From Candidatus Latescibacterota bacterium (GTDB taxonomy: Bacteria > Latescibacterota > UBA2968 > GCA-2709665): a stretch of DNA of 48,206 nt. The notes beneath the pieces are model-generated. The model did not search any database, was not told the DNA's origin, and worked only from the letters and a program-made list of their open reading frames with translations. A program made the position numbers and the translations under genes. The stretch spans positions 1-48,206 of the forward strand of contig JAAXHW010000089.1 in the NCBI GenBank assembly GCA_012270675.1. Direction: 5' to 3'. This document shows positions 15,358 through 23,902 of the stretch, piece after piece. How positions within the stretch are numbered: the stretch's first letter is position 1; every line of letters begins with the position of its first letter.

Positions 15358-18300
15358 TCAACCGCCTGCCTTCTCCATTTCCTCACCCGGGGACGCTCCG
15401 GTGAGCTGCCGGCCTTCGTCCCGGTACTGGTTTTGGGCCTCAGGGGCGATGGTTCTCCAGATGAGGAACTGCTTGCGGACCTGGTTCATAAAGCGCTGGT
15501 TGCAGCGCTTCCAGGAGGAGACGTCGCCCGACAGACGCTGGATGGTGATGTCCAGGGCCTGGATGTCGTGGTCGCCAGTCGGCCTGGACCTGAGCTGTAC
15601 GTTCTGACTGACGCCGAGGTCGAAGGGGGCCAGCCAGATGGTGGTGCTTATGGTATATCCCTCTCCCTGATCCGTGGCGAGGACCGAAAGGTGCGCGCCT
15701 TCGGTGTAGAAGTTGCCCATCGATCCCTCGGTATGGAAGTCGAAATACCGGGTCAGGAAGGTAAAGAGTCCCAGGACTTCTCTGCCCGCAATGGTAAAGG
15801 GAAATTCAAAGTGCCACCAGTCGCCGTCCGGGTCGGGGATCTTCCAGCGCCGGGTGACGTCGGGGACGGCCATCTGCGATGCCCGGCGCGCGGGGTACAG
15901 CGTGGAGACGATAACCACAAGCATGACCAGCCCGGAGGAGCCCATCGCAGAGAGGGAAGAGTAATTGAGGGTGAAGCCTTGCAGGATGCCCTGGTTGAGG
16001 AGGAACCAGGCGACGCCCTGAGCGACGAGGTAGCCCGATACCGCTCCGAGTACGGCGTAGACACAGGACTCGGCCAGGAAGAGGAAGGCGATGTGCACAG
16101 GAGCGAGTCCGACCGAGGAGTAGATGCCTATTTCGCGGAACCGTTCGTAGACAGACCCCATCATGGTGTTCAGGACAATGAGGGCGGCGATGAGGATGGG
16201 AATGAAGAGGTTGCTGATGCCGCGAAGCGACGTGTGTCCAAGCGAGGAGAAGACGGAGACGCGGATGCGTCCGATTTCTCCATCGGGGCCTATCTGGGGA
16301 ATTCCGGCGAAGAGGACCACCGAGAGCCGGGAGATGAAGTCTTTTGTACGGGCGTTGACCACGGTGGGATCGCGGAACCGAACGGCGATTGCCTGGAGGG
16401 GACTGCTGACTTCGCGCAGCGTCTGGTAGGGGACGATCAGGACATTTGCCGGGTCGAGGTGTTCGAATTCCATGATGTCCACATCGGGGTCCTCCAGGCC
16501 GGCTTTTTCTCGCTGTTCCTGCTGGGCCATTTGCAGGAAGACGTTCCGGTCGGTTTCCACGAAGTCCGCAGGTGTCAGGGCTTCCCCGTCCAGGTCTTTC
16601 AGTTCCTCCATCCGGTCCGAGATGAGGATGCCGACGACGGTGAAGAGGTCTCCAAAGAGGCGTACCCGGGTGCGACCCACGTCATCGGAGGTGATGTCGA
16701 GGAGTTTGGCCATCTCTTCGGGGACAACGGCGACTTTTTGTTCGCCCTCCCGGAACCAGCGGCCCGCAGAGAGACAGTCCTGAATCCGGGTTGGAGATCC
16801 TTTGAAAATTTCCGATTCCTGCGCCGACAGGCCAAGAACGCCCAGGGCGTTTGCGGCCTTGTCCCGGTGCCCCACCTGGACGGTCTTCTTGGACTTGTCC
16901 GCGTACCAGCTTCGGGGGGCGATCACGGCCTCGTCTTCAAAGGTGGCCTGGGCATAGTCGAGGACCGATTCTTCAAGCGGCGCCCAGTATTTGCTGCGGA
17001 TGAGCATGCCGGGGTAGGCCCCCTGGTTGTCCCGGGCGATCTGGTGGAATCGGAGCAGGGCTTTGATGGAGGTGAACGAAAGGACGGTGAAGGTCAGCAG
17101 GACCAGGGTGGTGAAGGTGAGCACGGTCCTCAGTTTTCTGCGTTTCATGTTGGCAATGCCCAGGTAGAATGCGGCCATGGAGGCGCTCACCCGGCCAACG
17201 TCCACATTGTGAATCACCGCTGCCTCGGTGCGCAGGTTGCGCATGTGGACGTTGAAGCGGGAGAAGACGACGGAGATGACAAAGCACGCCAGCGCCAGGA
17301 GGATGAAGGCGAGGAGGACGACAAAGGGGTTGGAGAGGTCGAAGGCCGGATGGACCACGGACAGGAAGATCCAGATGACGACAAAGATTCCGGTAAATCC
17401 CGTGAGCATCCAGCGGATGTCGGATGCGGTGAAGATGAGGCGTTCGGCGAAGAAGGCGCAGGGGATGACGAGGGCCATAAAGAAGATGATGCCGCGGATG
17501 ACGTCGTTCTGGGTGGATTTGACGTCCGGATAGGCCCGGGATTCAAGACCGAGCGCTGCCCGGGAATGCTTGACAAAGTCGTCCCACCGCAAGTCTTTGC
17601 GCCCGCTTCTCGCCCGGTCGAGGTGTTTTGCAGCCTGCGCGTGGAGGGTGTTCAGGCGGAAGTTTTCGATGCCATAGGCCTTCAGTTCGCGCATCCGGGC
17701 CTCGTTGAGGGTCCACATGTCGCTGGCGGCCTGGAAGGCGGTATGGGTGATGGCGCCGTGGGTGATGGCGGTGAATCCGTCGCCGCGCGCAACCTTCTCG
17801 CTGCTGGCGTCGGTGGCGTTGATCAGGAGGTAACGGATGCCGATTTTTTCCCCCGATTTCATCACCAGTTTGACCTTTTCGTTGGGGCGGGTAAAGACCA
17901 CGCCCACCGGTTCGTTGCGGCCGTAGCCGATGGTATAGCCGTATTCCTGAGGGGCCACGTTTCCGTCGCCGTAGACGCTCAGGCTTGAGAGCTTGGTGAG
18001 GTAGCGGGGGTCTACCGTGTCGTAGAAATCGGTGGAGATGCAGGGAAAGAGGATGCTCGTTGCCCGGGTGATCCACCAGTCCATGCCGAATTCCGGCTTG
18101 TAGATCCTGGACGCCTGCCCCCGGTCCGGGGCATAGGTGATGTCTCCGGTTTCCGGGTCGAGGTAGTAGGCGCTCAGTCCGACCCACCGAACCGCCAGCC
18201 CGGGGATGAAGAACTCGCCGTTTTCGTCGGCCACATCGTAGAAAAAGGTGCGCACGCCCTTCACCGATTTATCGTGGGACATCCGGAGAGCAGCGATGGC

Positions 18301-19914
18301 CCCTTTACGGGGCCTGTCGGGCGTGATGCTGCGGCGGGGAAAGGTGAGGATGCGGCCTTTCAGGGCGCGCATGTTGTCTTTTATGTCGACCTTGTAGTCG
18401 GGGAGGAAGTACGGATCGTCCAGGGCCTTGCTGAAGGCGCCTGTGAGGAGCTGGGTCTGATTGGTCAGGTTGGGGATGTTGACCCCCTCGACCGTATCGA
18501 AAGGGGTATCGACCCTGAAGCGGGCATCGTTGATGGTTACGAATGCGAGGGTGGGCATGCCGGCGGTGAGGACCACTTCCGAGTCGGTCTTGATCTTTCC
18601 TCCGGGGATAAACATACGCCAGCTCATGCCGGAAGGGGGATTGATGCCGTCTACCAGGGACCTGTCGGCGTTGAGGCCAAAGGCGGGGGCGAGTTCCGCC
18701 CCAAGTCGGGAAAACATCTTTCCCAGCGGGGTAAAGAAGCGCTGGTAGTAGAAGGATGAAGACCCATTCCAGACGCCGACCTGGTCGGTGTGCGAGGAGA
18801 GGTCCAGGGAGACCCAGAGCCGGATGTCGATGGGATCGGTCATCAGCGGGGCAAAGTGCTCCTCCTTGCGTGCGTGGCGACTCAGAAAGTCGCACACCCC
18901 CCGGAACCCCAGGTGGTGCGCAGACGTGGCCAGGAACAGGACGGTGTGGGCGGGCGGATGGGCTTTCAAATATTCCGCGAGTTCGAGGAGGGCGACCAGA
19001 CCCGAGGCCTGCTCCGCACCGGGCGCCAGCGCCGGAACCACGGACATCGCGTCGTAGTAGGCGTCGAAAAGGACGATCTCGTCCTTCAACGTGGGATGCC
19101 GTCCCGTGATTCGACCAAATACGTTGTGCGCCTTGTGTTTCTCCCACACCATGCGACCCTTCACTTCCACCTCGATCCGCTCCCCCAAACTCAGACGGCG
19201 ACGCAACGCCTCGCCCTCCTGCCTGCCAATCCAAAAACGGGGCACGTTGAGGGGCACCTGGAAGAACTTCTGCTCCGCCTCTGCGGTGGTCGTAGCGTCC
19301 GGCTCGACGAAGATGACCGCTTTGGCGCCCAGCATCGACGCATTCATCCAGCGGTTCCAGGAGTTGAACGACATCAACACCACACTGTCCCGGGGGTCCT
19401 TCCCGTTGAAGTCCGCGAACTCTCCGGAACCTCCGTCGACCAGGGGAGCCCGAAGCCCTTTGCCCGGCAGCGTAGAGGTCCGCACCAGGTTCGGCCAGAC
19501 CGCATAGAGGGGGATGGTGCGGTCATCGTCCAGGATCTTGAGACTGCACCCCTTGTCGATGGGAACGGTGACATCGTAGGCTTCCACGGTGACCTGCTCT
19601 AGGCCGATCTGCTGGAAGACGTCTTTGATGTAGTGGTAAGCCGCATCGTGTCCGGGGTATCCCACGACGCGGGAGCCCGATGAGGTGAGACGGGTGAGGT
19701 GGGCTTTGATGTCGGCTTCGGAGATGGACGCCCGGACCGCCGCTGCCAGCGCCTTCTGGCCGGAGGCGAATTTTTGGGGCGGAGGTTGCGGGTACCGGAT
19801 GTTGAAGAACGCGATCAGGCGGTCGGTCACGGTCTCGGGGGAAAATACGACGAGGGGTACAAAGAGGACGGCGACAAAGATGGCCAGGATGATGTTTTTC
19901 CACGTTGGTCGCAT
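15358..19914 (-). CDS. Giant fusion of a degenerate M28 peptidase domain with an FtsX-like permease
   Basis: The 1518-residue protein has an N-terminal anchor (residues 8-25) and an M28 peptidase-like ectodomain (about 60-500) with an inserted PA domain (about 115-255). Three membrane spans follow around 805-890, then an FtsX/MacB-type permease unit with spans near 920, 1235, 1275 and 1330 and a periplasmic segment between the first two. A soluble C-terminal domain runs from 1345 to 1518. The zinc-site positions are mostly replaced: the H of HxD is Tyr286 (Asp288 remains), the bridging Asp is Gln302, the Glu-Glu pair is His333-His334, and the last His is Asp in RVDTPFDT. Asp371 is kept. It is therefore probably a binding or receptor domain rather than a protease. 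FtsX permeases need an ABC ATPase, yet none lies in the window. CGGAG precedes the ATG. Confidence 0.8.
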   Translation of the reverse strand: MRPTWKNIILAIFVAVLFVPLVVFSPETVTDRLIAFFNIRYPQPPPQKFASGQKALAAAVRASISEADIKAHLTRLTSSGSRVVGYPGHDAAYHYIKDVFQQIGLEQVTVEAYDVTVPIDKGCSLKILDDDRTIPLYAVWPNLVRTSTLPGKGLRAPLVDGGSGEFADFNGKDPRDSVVLMSFNSWNRWMNASMLGAKAVIFVEPDATTTAEAEQKFFQVPLNVPRFWIGRQEGEALRRRLSLGERIEVEVKGRMVWEKHKAHNVFGRITGRHPTLKDEIVLFDAYYDAMSVVPALAPGAEQASGLVALLELAEYLKAHPPAHTVLFLATSAHHLGFRGVCDFLSRHARKEEHFAPLMTDPIDIRLWVSLDLSSHTDQVGVWNGSSSFYYQRFFTPLGKMFSRLGAELAPAFGLNADRSLVDGINPPSGMSWRMFIPGGKIKTDSEVVLTAGMPTLAFVTINDARFRVDTPFDTVEGVNIPNLTNQTQLLTGAFSKALDDPYFLPDYKVDIKDNMRALKGRILTFPRRSITPDRPRKGAIAALRMSHDKSVKGVRTFFYDVADENGEFFIPGLAVRWVGLSAYYLDPETGDITYAPDRGQASRIYKPEFGMDWWITRATSILFPCISTDFYDTVDPRYLTKLSSLSVYGDGNVAPQEYGYTIGYGRNEPVGVVFTRPNEKVKLVMKSGEKIGIRYLLINATDASSEKVARGDGFTAITHGAITHTAFQAASDMWTLNEARMRELKAYGIENFRLNTLHAQAAKHLDRARSGRKDLRWDDFVKHSRAALGLESRAYPDVKSTQNDVIRGIIFFMALVIPCAFFAERLIFTASDIRWMLTGFTGIFVVIWIFLSVVHPAFDLSNPFVVLLAFILLALACFVISVVFSRFNVHMRNLRTEAAVIHNVDVGRVSASMAAFYLGIANMKRRKLRTVLTFTTLVLLTFTVLSFTSIKALLRFHQIARDNQGAYPGMLIRSKYWAPLEESVLDYAQATFEDEAVIAPRSWYADKSKKTVQVGHRDKAANALGVLGLSAQESEIFKGSPTRIQDCLSAGRWFREGEQKVAVVPEEMAKLLDITSDDVGRTRVRLFGDLFTVVGILISDRMEELKDLDGEALTPADFVETDRNVFLQMAQQEQREKAGLEDPDVDIMEFEHLDPANVLIVPYQTLREVSSPLQAIAVRFRDPTVVNARTKDFISRLSVVLFAGIPQIGPDGEIGRIRVSVFSSLGHTSLRGISNLFIPILIAALIVLNTMMGSVYERFREIGIYSSVGLAPVHIAFLFLAESCVYAVLGAVSGYLVAQGVAWFLLNQGILQGFTLNYSSLSAMGSSGLVMLVVIVSTLYPARRASQMAVPDVTRRWKIPDPDGDWWHFEFPFTIAGREVLGLFTFLTRYFDFHTEGSMGNFYTEGAHLSVLATDQGEGYTISTTIWLAPFDLGVSQNVQLRSRPTGDHDIQALDITIQRLSGDVSSWKRCNQRFMNQVRKQFLIWRTIAPEAQNQYRDEGRQLTGASPGEEMEKAGG

Positions 19915-19941
19915 TGTGATGGCTCCGTGTCGATGCAGGTC

Positions 19942-21927
19942 TCAATACCACTTATGCACCTGGTGTCCCTGGGGCTGGAACCAGATGGCATCCACAACCA
20001 ATCCGAGGGCAACCTGAAGAATGTAGCCGATGAGCATGCCGATGAAGAACGCCCTGGACTTCCGGTAGAAGGCAGCGCCGACGAGTTTGAGCATCACCAG
20101 TTTGACCAGCCACGCCACGAAGATGGTGACGCTTGTCAGCCGGGACAGGGCCGTGCCGGAGAGCGCAAAGCCGATGGGATGAATCGGCCACCAGACGAAA
20201 CGGTAGCGCATCAGGTTCAAAAGGGCCATGACCGCGGCGCCGGTGAGGAAAAACCAGTAGTCGGTGATTTCGATCGGCGTGGAGGGGGTCTTGGCGGCGT
20301 TCGCGATTCCCCCGATCTGCCCCATGGCCGAGCGGATGATCAACCAGTTGGGCCGGAGGTTGTAGCCGCCTATGGTGTATCCCAGCCAGATGGTAAAAAG
20401 CGTGGAGGTGACCATGCCGATGACGAAGGCCGCACAGACGCCCCAGAAGAGCCGGCGCTTGTCCCCGGGAACGAACTCTGCAAGGCGGTTGATGTGGGCG
20501 AGTGACCCCATGGCGAACCCCCGGTAGTGGTTGATGACTCTGGACGAAAGCCCGAGGGCGGTTTTGGTGAGTATCGTCAGGGTATGCGACCCACCCAGCA
20601 GCCTTACGGCCAGGCCCCAGCCGGAAAGCGGCGAGTTGACGTAGATCAACCCCGAATCGGCCAGGATTTTCGCCACGGTGGTGTACACAAGGAGCATGGA
20701 CGGGATGAGCAGGGCGATCATTTTGGGTTCCATGCCCACGCGGTTCAGCCAGACGGCGATGTAGAGGCAACCCACGATCAGGCCGATGAGCGCCCCCCGG
20801 TAGGAGAGCAGCTCTTTGCTGTCGTCCAGGGTGGATTTTTCGGGGCGCAGGGCTTTTCGGAAGACATCGGCAAAATGCAGACGGGCGACCCACACGCCCC
20901 AAAGGGCGAGACTGAAGAAGGCGCCCGATGTCTGCCAGTAGTAGCGCCCGGTGCCGTAATAAGGCGAGATGGCCCTGACCCCCAGCCGGTTCAGGATGCC
21001 CCCTTCGACGATGAAGAGGAGGTCGAAGAACCAGATGCTGAAGAGGATCTCCAGGCTGGCAAAATAGGAGAAGCAGATGACGACCGTGCTCAGAAAAAAG
21101 AGGGCGGGAGGATAGTCCGGCGAGAAAAAGGTCCATCTGGCGTATGCGGTGGGGAAACGGGGAAACTGGGGGTAGGCCCAGGAGATCATATTCCACCCGA
21201 AGACGAAGGTGGTCAGCGCGAACCCGATCCAGAAGGCTTTGCCCTGCATGTATTCCGGGAAGAACCGTGCGCCCGAGCCCACACGGGTCGTCATCTCGAT
21301 AATGGGCTCCATGGCCGGATAGACGAGTCTTTCGTTTTCGGACCACTGGCGGCGGAAGAGAATGGCGGCACAGGCGCAGACGAATCCTACGGCGCAGATG
21401 AAGGTGAACCACCAGAAAAGGGGCACGGCCCAGATGTTCCAGGGGATGGGCGCCCCCTGGGGGAGGCCCTCGTAGAACCAGGTCATGACGCCGCCGTCGT
21501 TGGTGGGGATCAGCCAGTGAGGCATGTAGGGCTGGAGGTATTTGCTCCACTCGTTCTCCGGGGTTGCAAAGTAGTAAGGGCCCACCATCAGGCTTACGAG
21601 ATAGCCGCTGATGCCGTAGGTGGGGCCCATGGAGGCGATGAAGCCCATGCAGAAGATGGTGATCCACTCCGATGGAGAGAAGGCGAACCGTTTGCCGAAC
21701 CACCAGGCCAGAGGGGTGAGGATAAGGGTGGACAGCAGGTAAAGGATCAGGTTGCCCATGGGTATGTGGCTGTAGGCCATAAAGGAGGCGTGCAGGATGT
21801 AGCGGACCGCGTCGCCCATCGGGCCTATGAGGGTGGCAATGCAGAGCCCGAAAAGGATTGCGCGGAAGGTTACCCCGCGGTTTGCCTGCGTTTCCGCCAT
21901 GCGTTTGTGTCTCTGTGTTTCCGCCAT
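19942..21927 (-). CDS. Polytopic membrane protein, DUF6785/DUF6784-like
   Basis: A 661-residue integral membrane protein with about 14 hydrophobic spans, many aromatic residues and short loops. Recognisable stretches include GFIASMGPTYGISGYL, ILADSGLIYVNSPLSGWG and MRYRFVWWPIHPIGFALSG, which I associate with the DUF6785/DUF6784 pair, abundant in uncultured bacteria and loosely resembling oligopeptide-transporter folds. The substrate is unknown. Two in-frame ATGs lie 27 bases apart because a 9-codon unit (MAETQRHKR / MAETQANRG) is tandemly duplicated at the 5' end, each preceded by the same ACAAACGC; neither has a strong ribosome site, so either could be used. It sits between a TPR gene (22 bases upstream) and the M28-FtsX gene (27 bases downstream), suggesting a membrane-associated operon. 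Confidence 0.72.
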   Translation of the reverse strand: MAETQRHKRMAETQANRGVTFRAILFGLCIATLIGPMGDAVRYILHASFMAYSHIPMGNLILYLLSTLILTPLAWWFGKRFAFSPSEWITIFCMGFIASMGPTYGISGYLVSLMVGPYYFATPENEWSKYLQPYMPHWLIPTNDGGVMTWFYEGLPQGAPIPWNIWAVPLFWWFTFICAVGFVCACAAILFRRQWSENERLVYPAMEPIIEMTTRVGSGARFFPEYMQGKAFWIGFALTTFVFGWNMISWAYPQFPRFPTAYARWTFFSPDYPPALFFLSTVVICFSYFASLEILFSIWFFDLLFIVEGGILNRLGVRAISPYYGTGRYYWQTSGAFFSLALWGVWVARLHFADVFRKALRPEKSTLDDSKELLSYRGALIGLIVGCLYIAVWLNRVGMEPKMIALLIPSMLLVYTTVAKILADSGLIYVNSPLSGWGLAVRLLGGSHTLTILTKTALGLSSRVINHYRGFAMGSLAHINRLAEFVPGDKRRLFWGVCAAFVIGMVTSTLFTIWLGYTIGGYNLRPNWLIIRSAMGQIGGIANAAKTPSTPIEITDYWFFLTGAAVMALLNLMRYRFVWWPIHPIGFALSGTALSRLTSVTIFVAWLVKLVMLKLVGAAFYRKSRAFFIGMLIGYILQVALGLVVDAIWFQPQGHQVHKWY

Positions 21928-21936
21928 GCGTTTGTG
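21886..21936 (-). repeat. 27-base tandem duplication covering the start codon of the DUF6785-like gene
   Basis: A 24-base unit with one mismatch repeats at a 27-base offset (21886-21909 and 21913-21936). It duplicates the sequence around the initiation codon and keeps the reading frame, leaving two equivalent starts. Confidence 0.75.
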
Positions 21937-21949
21937 GTCTTTTTGAGAA

Positions 21950-22954
21950 TTAGAACGCGCCCGTCTGGTCTACCTCCTGTGGGATGGTCACCATCGGGTT
22001 CAGAGCCGTCGCCCGCCTGAGGCGTTGGGCGGCGAGGCTGTCCCGACCCATCCTTGCGTAGAGGTGCGACAGCATCTGGTAGGCTTCGGCGGTGGGGCGT
22101 TCGGCTGCGGATTTTTCCAGGGATTGGATCTGATCCCACACTTTTTTCTGGCGCTTAAAGACAGCGAATTCCCGGTCTGCCTCTGCTTTCTGACCGATCA
22201 TCAGGTAAGTCCTTCCCAGGAAGTAGCGGGCCCTGGGGTGGTAGGGGTCGGCCGCCAGGGCCTGCCGGAGGTAGGGTGGAGCCTTCCGGGGCGTTCCCCG
22301 AAGGATGACGACCTCCGCGAAGTCGGTGAGGAGTTCGGGGTCTTCCGGTTTGTGTCGGAGGGCCTGTTTCAGGCGAACGGCCGCGGAGTCGTAAGTGCCC
22401 TGGAGGGAAAAGAGACGCCCCAGGCCGGTGTGAATTCGGGGGTCGTCCGGCCGCAGGGCCTCTGCCCGGCGATAACACTTTTCGGCCTCAACCACATGCA
22501 GGCCTTTGTGCCCCCACGAGCTGTAGAGGTTGCCAAGTTCGATCAGGAGTTCGGTCCGTTCCGGGGCCAGTTCAATGGCCTTTGAGTACACAGGGATGCC
22601 CTGCTCCAGGGCCCTGGCATCCCGTAAGAGCCGGGCAAGCGCGACCCAGGTTTCCGCATCGTTCCCCGCCAGGGCGACCACCGGTTTGAGCGTGCGTGCA
22701 GCCTGGACGAACCGCCGGCGCCGGATCTGCACCCGGGCGATACCGAAGTGCCCCCGGGGGTTATCGGGATCTTTGTCCCTTGCCTTCCGATAAGCGGCCA
22801 GTGCCCCTTCGTCATCCGCTCTGAGCAGGGCCTCGTCCCCTGCTGTGCAGAGGGCCGCCGCCTGCCGGGAAGGAGAGGCAGCGGACATCCAGAAATAGCC
22901 GATGCCCGCAAGGAGCAGGGCGATGAGCACGGGGATGGTGACGCGTTTGGGCAC
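21950..22954 (-). CDS. Membrane-anchored TPR-repeat protein
   Basis: The 334-residue protein has an N-terminal signal anchor (VTIPVLIALLLAGIGYFWM) followed by seven or eight tetratricopeptide repeats. Canonical units are visible at GALAAYRKARDKDPDNPRGH, PVYSKAIELAPERTELLIEL, KCYRRAEALRPDDPRIHTGL and YLRQALAADPYHPRARYFLG. TPR solenoids are protein-binding scaffolds, so the periplasmic portion probably organises a complex, perhaps with the neighbouring membrane proteins. The GTG start has GGAGG nine bases upstream. Its stop is 22 bases before the DUF6785-like gene. Nothing identifies its partner. Confidence 0.85.
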   Translation of the reverse strand: MPKRVTIPVLIALLLAGIGYFWMSAASPSRQAAALCTAGDEALLRADDEGALAAYRKARDKDPDNPRGHFGIARVQIRRRRFVQAARTLKPVVALAGNDAETWVALARLLRDARALEQGIPVYSKAIELAPERTELLIELGNLYSSWGHKGLHVVEAEKCYRRAEALRPDDPRIHTGLGRLFSLQGTYDSAAVRLKQALRHKPEDPELLTDFAEVVILRGTPRKAPPYLRQALAADPYHPRARYFLGRTYLMIGQKAEADREFAVFKRQKKVWDQIQSLEKSAAERPTAEAYQMLSHLYARMGRDSLAAQRLRRATALNPMVTIPQEVDQTGAF

Positions 22955-22970
22955 CGGGGATCAGACCTCC

Positions 22971-23822
22971 TTAGAGCTTCTTACCGCACTGTTTACAGTA
23001 TACCGCGTCGCTGTGGTGGCCTTCGGCGCTGCATTCGGCGCACACCCGGGATGTTATTTTTTGTCGCGTGAGGGCCTGGGTAAATTCCGCTGTTACAATC
23101 CCTGTCGGGACCACGATGATACTGTATCCCAGGATCATCACCACAGCCGCCAATGCCTGACCGATATTTGTTTTTGGCGATATGTCTCCATAGCCTACGG
23201 TGGTGAGGGTCACGATCGCCCAGTAGATGCTTTTGGGTATGCTCGTAAACCCGTTCTGTTCGCCTTCGATGACGTACATGAGCGAGCCCAGGACCACCAC
23301 CAGGGTCAGGACCGTAAACAGAAATACGGTGATCTTTTGACGGCTCGAACGCAGCACCTGGATGAGCAGGTTGGCCTCGCCGAGATATTGAACCAGCTTG
23401 AAGACACGGAAGATGCGCAGGACGCGCAGAAGCCGAATGACCAGCAGATGGTGGTAGCTGCCCGGAAACAGCAGATCGAGATAGGTGGGGAGGATGGCCA
23501 TCAGATCCACGATTCCGAAAAAGCTGGTTGCGTAGAGAAGCGGACGTCCAACACAGACCAACCGTAAAAGGTATTCTGCCGTGAAGAGAATGGTAAAAAA
23601 CCATTCGGCCAAATGGAGGAGATCGCCGTGGGCTTCTCTGATGTGGCGTACACTGTCGAGCATCACCACGATGACGCTCAGCAGGATGCTCACGATCAAG
23701 ACGATATCGAACCATTTGCTCGCCGGGGTGTCTGCCTCAAAGATGATTTCGTGCAGCCTGCCCTGCCACCGGCGGTTCTGGTCTTTTTGTCTGGCGACCG
23801 TGCTGTTCCAGAACTTGCTCAT
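22971..23822 (-). CDS. Voltage-gated-type potassium channel with C-terminal zinc ribbon
   Basis: The 283-residue protein has six membrane segments. S4 carries four regularly spaced arginines (R130, R133, R136, R139 in RLLRVLRIFRVFKL), the pore helix precedes the selectivity filter TVGYGD (208-213), and S6 ends in a GIVTAE segment. It resembles KvAP/KCNQ-like bacterial Kv channels. After S6 there is a short linker and a C-terminal zinc ribbon with Cys261-x2-Cys264 and Cys276-x2-Cys279, a domain not usual in these channels; it could sense zinc or redox state or aid tetramer assembly. GGAG is about seven bases before the ATG, and a plausible promoter lies just upstream. The gene heads the operon leading through the TPR and DUF6785-like genes. 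Confidence 0.9.
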   Translation of the reverse strand: MSKFWNSTVARQKDQNRRWQGRLHEIIFEADTPASKWFDIVLIVSILLSVIVVMLDSVRHIREAHGDLLHLAEWFFTILFTAEYLLRLVCVGRPLLYATSFFGIVDLMAILPTYLDLLFPGSYHHLLVIRLLRVLRIFRVFKLVQYLGEANLLIQVLRSSRQKITVFLFTVLTLVVVLGSLMYVIEGEQNGFTSIPKSIYWAIVTLTTVGYGDISPKTNIGQALAAVVMILGYSIIVVPTGIVTAEFTQALTRQKITSRVCAECSAEGHHSDAVYCKQCGKKL

Positions 23823-23853
23823 CCTCTTTCTCCATCCGTCAGGCGTCTGATAT

Positions 23854-23881
23854 AATATACGACTCTCAGGTATAATATCAA
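23854..23881 (-). promoter_or_regulatory. Candidate promoter for the K+ channel operon
   Basis: On the minus strand TTGATA (23876-23881) is followed after 16 bases by TATATT (23854-23859), about 30 bases upstream of the channel start codon. The segment is clearly more AT-rich than its surroundings. Confidence 0.5.
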
Positions 23882-23902
23882 GAATCCTTCATTAACAGCT
23901 TC

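Noticed and set aside
15190-17988. A 932-codon open frame on the plus strand
   Set aside because: It lies antisense to the M28-FtsX gene, is Asp/Gly/Val-rich with no motif or ribosome site, and arises from strong GC3 codon bias in the real gene.
20527-22020. A 497-codon open frame on the plus strand
   Set aside because: Antisense to the DUF6785-like and TPR genes, highly charged and low-complexity, no recognisable domain.
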